Assembly: GCA_963777435.1 (NCBI GenBank) | Contig: CAVZQT010000002.1 | Coordinates: 496,001 to 560,000 of the forward strand | DNA from: AP-15 sp963777435 | GTDB lineage: Bacteria; Pseudomonadota; Alphaproteobacteria; ATCC43930; CGMCC-115725 | DNA: 64,000 nt | Direction of reading: 5' to 3' | In this document: piece after piece, positions 18,706 through 27,835 of the stretch | Position numbering within the stretch: the stretch's first letter is position 1 | Layout of the letters: each line of letters begins with the position of its first letter | Program-made: the position numbers and the translations under genes | Notes under the pieces: model-generated | Database searches by the model: none | What the model saw: the letters and a program-made list of their open reading frames with translations, nothing else | What the model was told of the DNA's origin: nothing

Positions 18706-19103
18706 TATTACTCGGCGTCGTCGAGGACATTGGAGGCCAACATCAGCGGGCCCAATATTACTATCGCGAAGGCCTGCAACATTCGCCGGGCGATCCCTCT
18801 CTGACCGTCGATCTGGCACTCTCGCTCGCACTAAGCGGCGATTACACAAACGCGATCGCTACACTTCAGCCAATCGCGACGGGGCCTTCAGGCACCGCAC
18901 AGGAAAGGCAGACTTTGGCTTTGATTTACGGTCTGCAAGGCAACACAGGGGAGGCGGCTCGGCTCGGCCGGATCGATCTCGACGAGACCGCGGTTGAGCA
19001 CAATCTCGGCTACTATCGGACGCTGCGCGAACTGCCGCCTGAAGCTCGCGACCGGGCCGTGCGGTCGGCCGGTCTCCAGCGGGCGGCGACCGGTCCATCC
19101 TAG
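18706..19103 (+). pseudogene. tadD: TadD-like TPR lipoprotein, 3' part
   Basis: Continuation of the interrupted tadD gene: VLLGVVEDIGGQHQRAQYYYREGLQ, then a TPR repeat LALSLALSGDYTNAIATLQPIA and TLALIYGLQGNTGEAARLGRIDL, ending at 19103. The first codon is completed by the G at 16160. Any product from this fragment alone would lack the lipoprotein signal and first TPR repeats. It ends 29 bases from the convergent tadC stop. Confidence 0.85.
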
Positions 19104-19132
19104 CTGGCGCCGATATCATAGTGGGCGTTCAA

Positions 19133-20152
19133 TCAGCGCTTGCTAAGGGTGTCCATGATGTTGATCGCGGCCGGACCGAGCAAGACGATAAACAGGGTCG
19201 GTAAAATAAAGACGATCATCGGCACCGTCAGCATGGCCGGCAGCCGCGCTGCCTTTTCTTCTGCGCGCGTCAATCTTGCGGCGCGTGACTCTGCGGACAG
19301 GACACGCAGCGACTGCGCCAGCGGCGTGCCAAACTTGGCGGTCTGCTGCAGAGTGTTGACAATGGCGCGGATGGCATCGGAATCGGTGCGGCTATTAAGA
19401 TTGTCGAAAGCCGCCCGCCGGTCTGGCAGAAATGTCAGTTCCGCGGCCGTGATCGCGAACTCTTCCGCGAGTTCTGGAAAACTGTTGGCGAGTTCGCGCG
19501 AAACACGCAAGAGCGTAGCATCCAGACTAAGTCCCGCTTCGGCGCAGATAACCATCAGGTCGAGACCATCCGGGAGGGCAAGGCGCAACTGCTTAGCGCG
19601 CTTGCCAGCCGCGTTCGTCAGATAAATCTTGGGTGCATAAAAGCCGAGTAGCGCCGCCCCGATCGCCGGCAGGAAGCGAAGCTCGTGGGGTAACGGGACC
19701 AGGTTCAGCAGCGAACTATCCATCAATGTGGCGAAGGCAAGGACCGACGGCAGGCTCAGCCGCGCGAACAAAAATGCAATCATCGCGTCGGGCGAGCGCA
19801 TTCCCGCGCGCGCCAGCAACAAGCGTGCCTCCGAGGCATGGCGTGAGCGCAGCAGATTTAGATGCGTGACTGCGGCGCGCATAAGACTGACAGGGCGTTG
19901 CGATTGCCGGCGTGTGGGCGCGGAAATTCGCTGGCGGCGCATTGCTTCCCTTCGCGCCACAATCTGCTCGATGCGTCGCTCGAACACGTCTTTCGGGCGC
20001 AGCGCTTGCCACAGCACGATAAGAATGGCCAATGTCGCCAGTGCGGCTAGCCCGGCAATCGCGTCGTCGGTTTTGATGCCGGGGGGAAGCCACCGAGCGA
20101 ATTCTAGATCCTGAGGTTGAATTGCCTTCATATCTCGAACCGGGCCATTCAA
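19133..20152 (-). CDS. tadC: Tad pilus inner-membrane protein TadC (GspF-type)
   Basis: 339-residue GspF-domain membrane protein that, with TadB, forms the inner-membrane platform for Flp pilus assembly. Membrane segments occur near the N-terminus (IAGLAALATLAILIVLWQAL), in the middle (LLGFYAPKIYL) and at the C-terminus (MIVFILPTLFIVLLGPAAINIMDTL). LPDGLDLMVICAEAGLSLDATLLRVSREL and FGTPLAQSLRVLSAESRAARLTRAEEKAARLPAMLTVP are the conserved GspF motifs of TadC. Starts overlapping the tadB stop (ATGA). Confidence 0.9.
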   Translation of the reverse strand: MNGPVRDMKAIQPQDLEFARWLPPGIKTDDAIAGLAALATLAILIVLWQALRPKDVFERRIEQIVARREAMRRQRISAPTRRQSQRPVSLMRAAVTHLNLLRSRHASEARLLLARAGMRSPDAMIAFLFARLSLPSVLAFATLMDSSLLNLVPLPHELRFLPAIGAALLGFYAPKIYLTNAAGKRAKQLRLALPDGLDLMVICAEAGLSLDATLLRVSRELANSFPELAEEFAITAAELTFLPDRRAAFDNLNSRTDSDAIRAIVNTLQQTAKFGTPLAQSLRVLSAESRAARLTRAEEKAARLPAMLTVPMIVFILPTLFIVLLGPAAINIMDTLSKR

Positions 20153-21120
20153 TTCATGATCGATACCCCGCTGATCAGCATCGCTACCGCGATGCCATCG
20201 AGAAAATATCCCCTAACATCGTGAAATAGCGGTTTCAAATAGTTAGGCGAGGTCAATGCGAGCATCCCAATTACGACGATCGGCAGACCGCCGAGGATCA
20301 TTGTCGTCGCCCGTGTTTCACTGGACATTGCGCGCACTTTAGCCCGCATCTGGCGGCGCCGGCGCAACGCTTCCGCGAGGTTGCTGAGTGTTTCGGCAAG
20401 ATTGCCGCCGGTTTCACGCTGGACGCTCAGCGCAATTATGAAGAACCGAAACTCCGGCGCGTCGATACGCTTAGCGATGTCCCACAGAAGCGCTTCGAGA
20501 TCGCGCCCGAGGCGCATTCCATTTTCGACGAGGCGCAACTCGCAGCCCACGGGGTCCGCGATTTCATTACCGGCGCTGATAATAGCCTCGCTTACCGGCA
20601 GCCCGGAGCGCAGGGCGCGAACCATCAGGTCGATAGCATCGGGGAAAAGTTGAAGAAACGCGGCGACGCGGCGCTTACCCATCCGGCCAACAATCAGATG
20701 CGGCAGCAACATGCCGACGCACAGCCCGATCATTAGCGCCGGCATCGGCCCGAGCGATGTTAACCCGAACAGGGCGAGGGCCCCAATTGTGCTAAGGCCG
20801 AGCATGAAAAGCGCGTATTGCCCGATACTGATCGTCCTGCCGGTGCGCGCAAGACGAGCGCTGAGGATTTCGCGGCGCGGCAGCCACCGGCGAGCCACGC
20901 GATCGATATTCGGGGTCGTACTCTGTTGCCGTGCTATCGATTGGGTGGCGTCGGTCACGGCATCGCCAGCGCCGCCTTGGGCTCGCCCGCATACAGACCG
21001 TAGCCGCCGTTTGAAGCGGCGATTTGAGACGCGCGTAAGCACAATGGCGATTGCAGTGAACACTGACAATGCCAAGGCTGCTGATAACAGGGCGTAAAGA
21101 TCACGCGGGTCGAGGACCAT
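20149..21120 (-). CDS. tadB: Tad pilus inner-membrane protein TadB (GspF-type)
   Basis: 323-residue GspF-domain protein, partner of TadC. An N-terminal helix (LLSAALALSVFTAIAIVLT), a central hydrophobic pair, and the conserved FPDAIDLMVRALRSGLPVSEAIISAGNE and FFIIALSVQRETGGNLAETLSNLAEALRRRRQMRAKVRAMSSETR segments identify it; the RETGGNL motif is typical of TadB. It follows tadA with a 68-base gap and overlaps tadC by 4 bases. Confidence 0.92.
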   Translation of the reverse strand: MVLDPRDLYALLSAALALSVFTAIAIVLTRVSNRRFKRRLRSVCGRAQGGAGDAVTDATQSIARQQSTTPNIDRVARRWLPRREILSARLARTGRTISIGQYALFMLGLSTIGALALFGLTSLGPMPALMIGLCVGMLLPHLIVGRMGKRRVAAFLQLFPDAIDLMVRALRSGLPVSEAIISAGNEIADPVGCELRLVENGMRLGRDLEALLWDIAKRIDAPEFRFFIIALSVQRETGGNLAETLSNLAEALRRRRQMRAKVRAMSSETRATTMILGGLPIVVIGMLALTSPNYLKPLFHDVRGYFLDGIAVAMLISGVSIMN

Positions 21121-21188
21121 TGGGTTTCCCGCTGCTAGCTCACCACATCCTTAATCGGGCCGTGAGGGCAGCTCTCATGGGGCCAATT

Positions 21189-22865
21189 TCAGATGATCTC
21201 GAGTAAGGGCCTGTCGAGACCGTAATACTCGGCTCGTGGTAGGAAATGCGGCCGGAGTCCACTCGACTTGAACACGCCGCGCAGCCGTCCGTCGGCCGCT
21301 TCACCCTGATATTGGTAGCTGAACAGCTCCTGGGTTGTGATCACATCGCCCTCCATGCCGACGATTTCGATTACGTCGACGACCCGCCGCACGCCGTCGC
21401 GCATCCGGCTGATCTGCAGGATCAGGTTGACGGCAGCCGCGATCTGAGTTCGCACGGCATGGGAGGGCAGATTGATCCCGGTCATACCAACCATGTTTTC
21501 GAGCCGGGTCAGCGCCTCGCGCGGACGATTGGCGTGGATTGTGCTCATCGAGCCATCGTGTCCGGTGTTCATCGCCTGCAGCACATCCAGCGCTTCGGCG
21601 CCGCGGATTTCGCCCAGGATGATGCGGTCGGGGCGCATCCGAAGAGCGTTACGCAACAGATCCCGCATTGTGATCTCGCCGGTGCCTTCGAGATTGGGGG
21701 GCCGCGTTTCGAGGCGCACGACATGTGGTTGTTGCATTTGCAGTTCGGCCGCGTCCTCGATGGTTACGGTGCGCTCGGCTGAATCGATCATCCGCGAAAG
21801 GGCGTTAAGGAGTGTCGTCTTCCCCGATCCGGTGCCCCCGGAAATAAGGATGTTCAGTCGGCAGCGCGCGGCGATTTTCAGCAGCGTGGCCATCTCGGGC
21901 GAAATGTTCGCCTGCTGAGCCATCGTATCGAGAGTGATGGTCTTCTTCGAAAATTTGCGTATCGAGATCGACGGTCCGTCGATTGCCAAGGGCGGGATGA
22001 TGATGTTCACCCGGCTGCCGTCAGGAAGCCGGGCATCGACAAGCGGGCGCGATTCATCGACCCGGCGGCCGATCCGCGTCACGATCTTGGTCGCGACATT
22101 CATGACGTGCTGGTCGTCGCGAAAGCTGACATCGGTCAGCTCGAGTTTGCCCCGCCGCTCGACATAGACCTGCCGGGGGCCATTGACCATGATGTCGGTG
22201 ACGGTCTCGTCTTCGATCAAAGGCTCCAGCGGGCCGAGCCCGAGCATGTCCGCGAGCAAGGATTGGACGAGGTCGCGCTGTTCGCCAAAATTGAGCTGAA
22301 TTTTTGTTTCGGCGAGAAGCTCTTTGACCCACCCGGAGAGCTGCGCCTCGAATGTGGCGCGCGGCATATCGGCGGCGGCAGCGACATCCATGTGCTCGAG
22401 CACCAGCGGCTGGATCTGTGCCTTTGCCGCATCGATGACCGCTCGATTGGCGCGCCGCTGCACCGCGGCAGCGTCGGCCTCCGGCGCAGACGTCGACGGG
22501 TTCAACAGTGACTGGAGGAGTGCGGTTACCAGATCGCGACGTTCGAGCGCGTTGGCGTCGATCGCCTGGCGCATCATGAAGTTCTGGACCGCGGTATCGA
22601 TGAGCTTGGCGAGTTCCGCGCGGCTCAAGAGATGGCGCCGCTCCAGCGGGATCTCGGTTTTTAGGCGGCCCAGGAGTTGCTCGCGCGCGGCGAGGAGCTG
22701 GTCTTCCCGCGAGGCGAACGAGGTCGTTGCGGCCTCTTGAACGACCGGGTGAGATGGACCAGAAGACGCTCGATCCGCGGCGCCGAGGGCGCGGCGAGAA
22801 CTCAATCCCGCGATGCGAGCGTCGAGCGCCCCGTTTGGTTCGGGTCGCTTCAGAAAGCCTACCAT
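21189..22865 (-). CDS. tadA: Tad pilus assembly/secretion ATPase TadA (CpaF)
   Basis: Cytoplasmic hexameric ATPase of the VirB11/PulE superfamily that powers Flp pilus assembly, 558 residues. Walker A ISGGTGSGKTTLLNAL is near residue 346, the Asp box TIEDAAELQMQQPHVVRLETR follows, then ILGEIRGAEALDVLQAMNTGHDGSMSTIHAN (Walker B and His box). The N-terminal 90 residues are a variable linker. Its ATG lies inside the tadZ stop region (7-base overlap). Frame is intact, in contrast to the genes beyond 24 kb. Confidence 0.95.
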   Translation of the reverse strand: MVGFLKRPEPNGALDARIAGLSSRRALGAADRASSGPSHPVVQEAATTSFASREDQLLAAREQLLGRLKTEIPLERRHLLSRAELAKLIDTAVQNFMMRQAIDANALERRDLVTALLQSLLNPSTSAPEADAAAVQRRANRAVIDAAKAQIQPLVLEHMDVAAAADMPRATFEAQLSGWVKELLAETKIQLNFGEQRDLVQSLLADMLGLGPLEPLIEDETVTDIMVNGPRQVYVERRGKLELTDVSFRDDQHVMNVATKIVTRIGRRVDESRPLVDARLPDGSRVNIIIPPLAIDGPSISIRKFSKKTITLDTMAQQANISPEMATLLKIAARCRLNILISGGTGSGKTTLLNALSRMIDSAERTVTIEDAAELQMQQPHVVRLETRPPNLEGTGEITMRDLLRNALRMRPDRIILGEIRGAEALDVLQAMNTGHDGSMSTIHANRPREALTRLENMVGMTGINLPSHAVRTQIAAAVNLILQISRMRDGVRRVVDVIEIVGMEGDVITTQELFSYQYQGEAADGRLRGVFKSSGLRPHFLPRAEYYGLDRPLLEII

Positions 22866-24058
22866 AACGAGCTGATTGTGAATTTGCGACGCTTGCGGGC
22901 AGAGGTCGTGGCGCCGGAGAGTTGTTCCGTCAGCTGCCGCAATTCACCTACGACCGGACTGCGTGGCGCCGCCACCGGCAGCGGGCGGCCGGTGTTCACT
23001 GCCGCGCCGGCCGATTTCGCATCAAACGAAATCGTAAAGTCGAGCGGCTTACCGACACCCTTTTCGAACTCGCTCTTGCCAATCAAAGAGCGCTGGCCAG
23101 TGGCGCCGGCCTCGACCAACCACAGATGCACCTGCGGCGCCTGTTCGCGCATCAAACTCTGCAGCCGGATCGTATCGCGCAGCCCAGCGAGGTTGCGCTC
23201 ACAGAGCACGACGACGTGACTTGCCGCTGCGAGCACCACGCGTTGGACCGAGGTAGCGCCGCGCGGTAAATCAACAATGACCCGTGCGAACTTACGGCGC
23301 AGCTCATAGAACAGCATGTCGATCGCTCCGGAATCGACGATCAGGTGCTGCTCCGCCGAGGTTTCCGCGGCGAGAACTCGCAAATTCTCGGTCACCTTGA
23401 CGGTTGCGCGCTCGATGAACAGGCTGTCGATACGCGACGGCTGTTCCAATGCCTCGCACAGTCCACTGCCGGGTTCCGTATCGAGCTTTAGCGCAACCGT
23501 TCCGAAATGGAGATCGAGGTCGAGCAGCACGGTTCGCTCGCCATACTCCTCTGCCAAAAGCCACGCACAGCCGACCGCGACCGTGGTGGCACCGACGCCG
23601 CCGCGGCTGCCGATAAAGGCTGTAACCTGCCCAAGACCGGCGTCGGCGGCCTTTGAGCCGCCCGGTCGTCGATCGAGGACCGCGGCAAGCGCGTCGCGGC
23701 TGGGCGGCGTCACGAGGTAATCATTTGCACCCGCCGCGACTAGGTCGCGATAGAGGCCGACATCGTTTACGGCACCGAGGGCTATTATCCCGAGATCGGC
23801 GCCGCCGGCCGCTCGCGCGGCACCGATCTCGGAGATCGGCGCCGGCAAATCAGCGATGTCGAGCAACACGATACGCGGCGCTAAACCGCTGCGCATGCGC
23901 CGGAGGGCGGCATCCAGGGTGTCGGCAACGGCGAGTTCGTCGTCCAGTTGTAATTCGCGGATGACCCCTTGCAGCCGTTCGAGCGTTGGTTGATCGCGAA
24001 CCACGGCGAGAACGCCCTTGCGCTCGGGCGCGACGGCGGCTTGACGCGCTGTTCTCAA
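22859..24058 (-). CDS. cpaE: Tad pilus assembly protein TadZ/CpaE (ParA/MinD-like)
   Basis: 399 residues: a receiver-like N-terminal half, then a MinD/ParA-type ATPase domain with the deviant Walker A SRGGVGATTVAVG near residue 150, LLDLDLHFGTVALKLD near 177 and VIVDLPRGATSV near 265. TadZ/CpaE marks the polar assembly site of the tad pilus. The best start is a TTG at 24056-24058 that overlaps the cpaD stop (TTGA). The N-terminal domain lacks a clear phosphoacceptor site, as usual for pseudo-receiver TadZ proteins. Confidence 0.9.
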   Translation of the reverse strand: MRTARQAAVAPERKGVLAVVRDQPTLERLQGVIRELQLDDELAVADTLDAALRRMRSGLAPRIVLLDIADLPAPISEIGAARAAGGADLGIIALGAVNDVGLYRDLVAAGANDYLVTPPSRDALAAVLDRRPGGSKAADAGLGQVTAFIGSRGGVGATTVAVGCAWLLAEEYGERTVLLDLDLHFGTVALKLDTEPGSGLCEALEQPSRIDSLFIERATVKVTENLRVLAAETSAEQHLIVDSGAIDMLFYELRRKFARVIVDLPRGATSVQRVVLAAASHVVVLCERNLAGLRDTIRLQSLMREQAPQVHLWLVEAGATGQRSLIGKSEFEKGVGKPLDFTISFDAKSAGAAVNTGRPLPVAAPRSPVVGELRQLTEQLSGATTSARKRRKFTISSLW

Positions 24059-24734
24059 GGCCCGCCCGCCCCCGCGGGTGGTGCTGCGGCGGGAGGCGGG
24101 GCGCTTGGGATCGCTCCGATCGAGCCGAGCGTCACGAGGCTCGGCAGCAGGACCTCGTCATTCAAGTAGCGGTCGACGGCGGCGGCGGCCGGTTTGCCGT
24201 TGGCCGGCGCCAACTGACGACCGCCGGCGAGGTCGGCGGGGCTTGCTACCATCAGCCCGAGATTGACCGCCGTGGCACAGCCGAAATTGCTCGGTAGCGC
24301 ATTGGTAAAATCGTTGGCGCGGCGGTTGGCTCCAATTGGGGCAAGGCGGCAGGGTGACGGCATAGCGGCCGACCGTCACCAGAGCGCGGTTGGGCGCAAC
24401 CACCGGCAGCGCTTGGCTCTCGGCGACGATGCCCCAGCGCAGCAGCCGGCTCGCGACCTCGGCCTCGCGTGCCGTGGCGAGACTAGGCCGGCCGCCAGCG
24501 GCGACCACTACGCGATCGGCGGGGCGGATCGCGCCGTTCGCCACGAGTTGGTCGAGGCGGGCGCCCTGAGCCGCAGCGAGGCGATCCGAGCCGGGGGCAA
24601 AGCCGATCTCGAACGTGCTCGTCGAGCCTTCGACCTGGAGCCGGTTTGGCGCTTCGGCTTTGGTATACTCGGCGGCGCCCGGCGCGCACGCTGCAAGCGC
24701 CAGCGCGATTGCGGGTAGATAGCGTCCGGATCAT
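24055..24734 (-). CDS. cpaD: Tad pilus lipoprotein CpaD (at least two frameshifts)
   Basis: Readable only by joining three frames. The first part gives a lipoprotein signal LPAIALALAAC with lipobox LAAC, then STFEIGFAPGSDRLAAAQG. The middle (to about 24340) has RPADRVVVAAGGRPSLATARE and VTLPPCPNWS. The last part has FGCATAVNLGLMVASPADL, the signature of CpaD. Shifts fall near 24720, just after the start, and near 24330 around CCCCAATTGGAGCC. CpaD supports the outer-membrane secretin of the tad system. The reconstructed size of about 225 residues is normal. Overlaps cpaE. Confidence 0.8.
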
Positions 24735-24746
24735 AGCCGCGCCCCT

Positions 24747-26195
24747 TCAATCGAGCCGGAAGCCGGCGGGCCCGATCAGACCGCTGCTGCCGGCATTAAG
24801 CGGGCCGCGCGCCGGCGCCGGTAGCCCTCGCCGCCAAGTGTCGCCAAACAGAACCTGCTGCGCGTCATGCGGTGCCTCGAATCCGTCGGTCGGGTGCGCG
24901 GCCGCGATCGCCGGCGGCTGCACGAGGTAGGGGGTGACGATGACGACGAGCTCGGTCTCGTTGTTCTGGAACTTGTTCGAGCGGAACAGCGCGCCGAGGA
25001 TCGGGATGTCGCCGAGCCAGGGGACCTTGGAGATATTCTGCTGGTGTTGTGCATCAGCAGCCCGGCGAGCGCGAAGCTTTGCCCGCTGGCAAGTTCGACC
25101 GTGGTTTCGGGCTTCGCGCACGGTCAAGCCGGGACTAGAGAGCCGTTAGTGGTACTGCGTTGGCGTAGTCCAATTGGCTGACCTCGGGCGCGGACTTTCA
25201 GGTTCAGATGGTTGGCGTCGATGATCGTCGGGGTGAACGCAAGCTGAACGCCGAATGGCTTGAACTAAATCGTGTAAATAGCGGAGCCTGGCACCCCTCC
25301 GGGTTGAGCCACCTCATACGGGAATTCGCCGCCGGCGAGAAAGCTCGCGGTCTGGCCCGAAATCGCAGTCAGGTTTGGCTCCGCCAACATAGTAATAAAG
25401 CCTTCGGTGGCGAGAGCGTCGACTGTAGCCAGCACATTCGAGAGCATCCCAACCGATGAGTTGATTGGTCGGCATTGTCAGGTCCGCATTGTTAGCGGTA
25501 TTGAAGCTGACCGTCCTGCCCAGCCGGCTCCAGTCGATGCCGATCTGCTTCAGGATGGTGCGATCGACTTCGGCGATGCGAACTCGCAGATTGACTTGGT
25601 TGGGTGTGGCGACGGAAAGCCGGTTGACGACCTGTCCGCCCTTGACCGCGCCGGCGATCGCGTTAGCGAGCACTTTGGCCTTGTCGGCCTGGCCGGCATC
25701 GGCGACGGTGCCGCTCAAGCACCAGATTGGCGTCAACCTGATCGACCGAAATCGCGGATCCCGGCACCAGTTGCCGCAGCGATTGGCGCAGCTGCGACAG
25801 CGCGAATTCGACCCGCACCGGCGCGTTCAACAACACGTTGTCACTTGCGTCGACGGCGTAGATTACCGTCGCCCCTGGCGATTTGGCCGTGACGTATACC
25901 AGCTGGGGCGATTTGACTTGGACATCCGCGATTTCGGGATTGGCGATAAAGACCGTGTTGGCCGGCCGCGCGAGCCGGATCAGCGTGCCCTTTCCGGCCT
26001 GCAACACGATTGGCGTGCCGTTAGCGGGTATTTGGACGGCGCCTCGCGCGGCGACCAATGACCGCCTCCGCTCGGGGATCTCATCGTTGCGTTGCGTTCC
26101 GCGCCGATCGCCGAGGTGGGGCCTGGCGAACCGAGCGCGGCCAACATCACCCAAACTAAAACTCCGGCGAATGCGAGGCGCAGCAACGGGTGCAT
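24747..26195 (-). CDS. cpaC: Tad pilus outer-membrane secretin CpaC/RcpA (multiple frameshifts)
   Basis: Secretin forming the outer-membrane pore. From ATG at 26195 a signal peptide (MHPLLRLAFAGVLVWVML) is read; then, in successive frames, VFIANPEIADVQVKSP and VYVTAKSPGATVIYAVD (N0/BON-like domain), VNLRVRIAEVDRTILKQIGIDW, EGFITMLAEPNLTAISGQTASFLAGGEFPY (secretin core) and VPWLGDIPILGALFRSNKFQNNETELVVIVTPYLVQP near the C-terminus. At least four one- or two-base shifts interrupt it. Reconstructed length of about 480 residues is right for CpaC. The start ATG is preferred over an upstream TTG. Confidence 0.82.
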
Positions 26196-26203
26196 AACAA
26201 ACC

Positions 26204-27145
26204 TCAACTGCCCGGTTGCGACCCAGCGGATGTGCCGGAGTTGCTATTACCGCGCAATACGGTCACCTTACCATCGCTATAGTTATGGTTAAAGAGAAAA
26301 GGCTTGGGGACGAGCGGGCTGACATCGCTGTCGAGCGTAAAGCTGGTCGGAGGTTCGCCGTCGATCGAAGCGGCAGGTGCATCGTCACGGTTCCGGTCGT
26401 CGGCTCGGCGCTTGCGAAAGCAGTCAGCTTGCCGAGTGGGCTTGCGACTAGGCTGCGCAGGCTCAGCGACAGCTTGCCGAGATCACCGGCGAGCGCCAGG
26501 ACCTCGCTCTGTTTCGGCGTCACTTCAAGCGTGACGGTCCGGGCGACAACGGCTTGCCCGTCCTTGCTGTCGGGCCGCTGATCGATCGCGACGACGCGGA
26601 CATCGCGCAGCGCTGTTTCTGCTGCTTTGCGCTGATAGCCATTGCCGCCGCCGGCCTCGACCGATGCCGACAGGCTGACCAGAACGTCGACCCGGTCGCC
26701 GGGAAGAACGAAGCCCGAAACATCGGAGGTCTGGTCGACCGCGATCGAGACCGCGCGCATTCCGGGCTCCAGCACCGCGGCTATCGGGCCGCCATTGCCG
26801 CGAGCGACGATCTTGGCTCTGGCGATCGGCTCGCCGGCGGACAAACGGCTCGCGCGCGACCCAGCCGGCAAACGATTTTTCGGTTCCGCGCCGGAGACGA
26901 TAAAGTCTCCGGCGATCGCGAATGTCGGGCCACGGCCGCCAAGCGAGATCGGCCGGCTTCAGGATTTGCCCGCGCGCGATAGCGGCGCGGCGACGAGGAT
27001 CGACTTTTGCGGTGCCTGCGAGGCGGCGGCGGCGGCGGCGGCGACCACCTTCGGGACGCTGCTCCAGCCAGGAGCGCATCAGCACCGCGGTGCCGCCGGC
27101 GAGCAGCAGCGCCAGCGGAAACAGGAAGATGGTGCGGCCGCGCAA
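26204..27145 (-). CDS. cpaB: Tad pilus assembly protein CpaB/RcpC (multiple frameshifts)
   Basis: Signal-anchored periplasmic protein. N-terminus from a TTG at 27143-27145 (GAGAGGGA upstream): hydrophobic FLFPLALLLAGGTAVLM. The SAF-domain part is read across frames: SILVAAPLSR, GQILKPADLAWRPWP, EPGMRAVSIAVDQTSDVSGFVLPGDRVDVLVS and ARTVTLEVTPKQSEVLALAGDLGKLSLSLRS. In the frame used at the end, the tail reads PKPFLFNHNYSDGKVTVLRG and stops at 26204. Several indels lie in GC-rich runs, including an alanine-coding GCC run near 27040. CpaB/RcpC is thought to influence secretin assembly. Confidence 0.78.
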
Positions 27146-27154
27146 GGTTCCCTC

Positions 27155-27667
27155 TCAGTCGAGATAGGGCGAGATCGTCACGATCAGCGCGGCGGCGGCG
27201 ATGGCCACGCCGTAGGGAATCGGCGCTTGCGCCCGGCCAATGCTGCCGCGGCCGCGGGACGCCTCGAACCGCGCGCCGGCGGCGGCTCAGCCAGAGGCCG
27301 AGCGGGCTCAGGAAGGCCAACGCCAAGACCCCGCCGAGCAACGCAGTCAGCAGCAGCAGCCTCGGCAGCGCAGCGGCGCCGGTCCACAAGCTCGCGGCGG
27401 CAAACAGCTTGACGTCACCGCCGCCGATCAGGCCGCGGCGAAAACAGCATCGCGCCGGCCGCGAGCGCCACCGCCGCGCGCAGCCACGGTTTCGAGGCTC
27501 CCGACCGGCGACACCTCGCGCGCGCTCCCGAAACGCAAGGGCCACAGCAAGCAAAGCCCGACGACCGGCCCGTTCGGTATTACCAGCCGGCGAAAGTCGA
27601 TGACGACGGCGGCGATCATCAGCGCGACGAAGCCGGCGAGCGGCAGGAGGTTGAGGCGGAGCGCCAT
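27155..27667 (-). CDS. cpaA: Prepilin peptidase CpaA/TadV (frameshifted)
   Basis: Small type IV-type prepilin peptidase that should process Flp pilin. From the ATG at 27667: NLLPLAGFVALMIAAVVIDFRRLVIPN, with the first catalytic Asp in VIDFRR; a later frame gives GLIGGGDVKLFAAASLWTG with the second catalytic Asp in GGDVK; the end IPYGVAIAAAALIVTISPYLD stops at 27155. Reconstructed length about 171 residues, as expected for CpaA. At least two shifts. No Flp pilin gene is found next to it, although that is its usual neighbour. Confidence 0.78.
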
Positions 27668-27835
27668 CAGCCGGGCAAAGCATCGGCGATGCCGAGCATG
27701 AAGGGTGCGCCCCAGGGCAGGGCGCGGGCGTACTGAATCATTCGAGACGAGAGAGTCCGGCCGACCGGACATGGCGCTATCCGCGGCGATGGCGTTTGGA
27801 GCGGACCATCTTCGGATCAACTGGTAAAGGAGCGG

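Noticed and set aside
26781..27683. Long Arg-rich frame over cpaA and cpaB
   Set aside because: Its composition is that of an out-of-frame reading of GC-rich DNA; only the short GGGDVKLF part belongs to cpaA.
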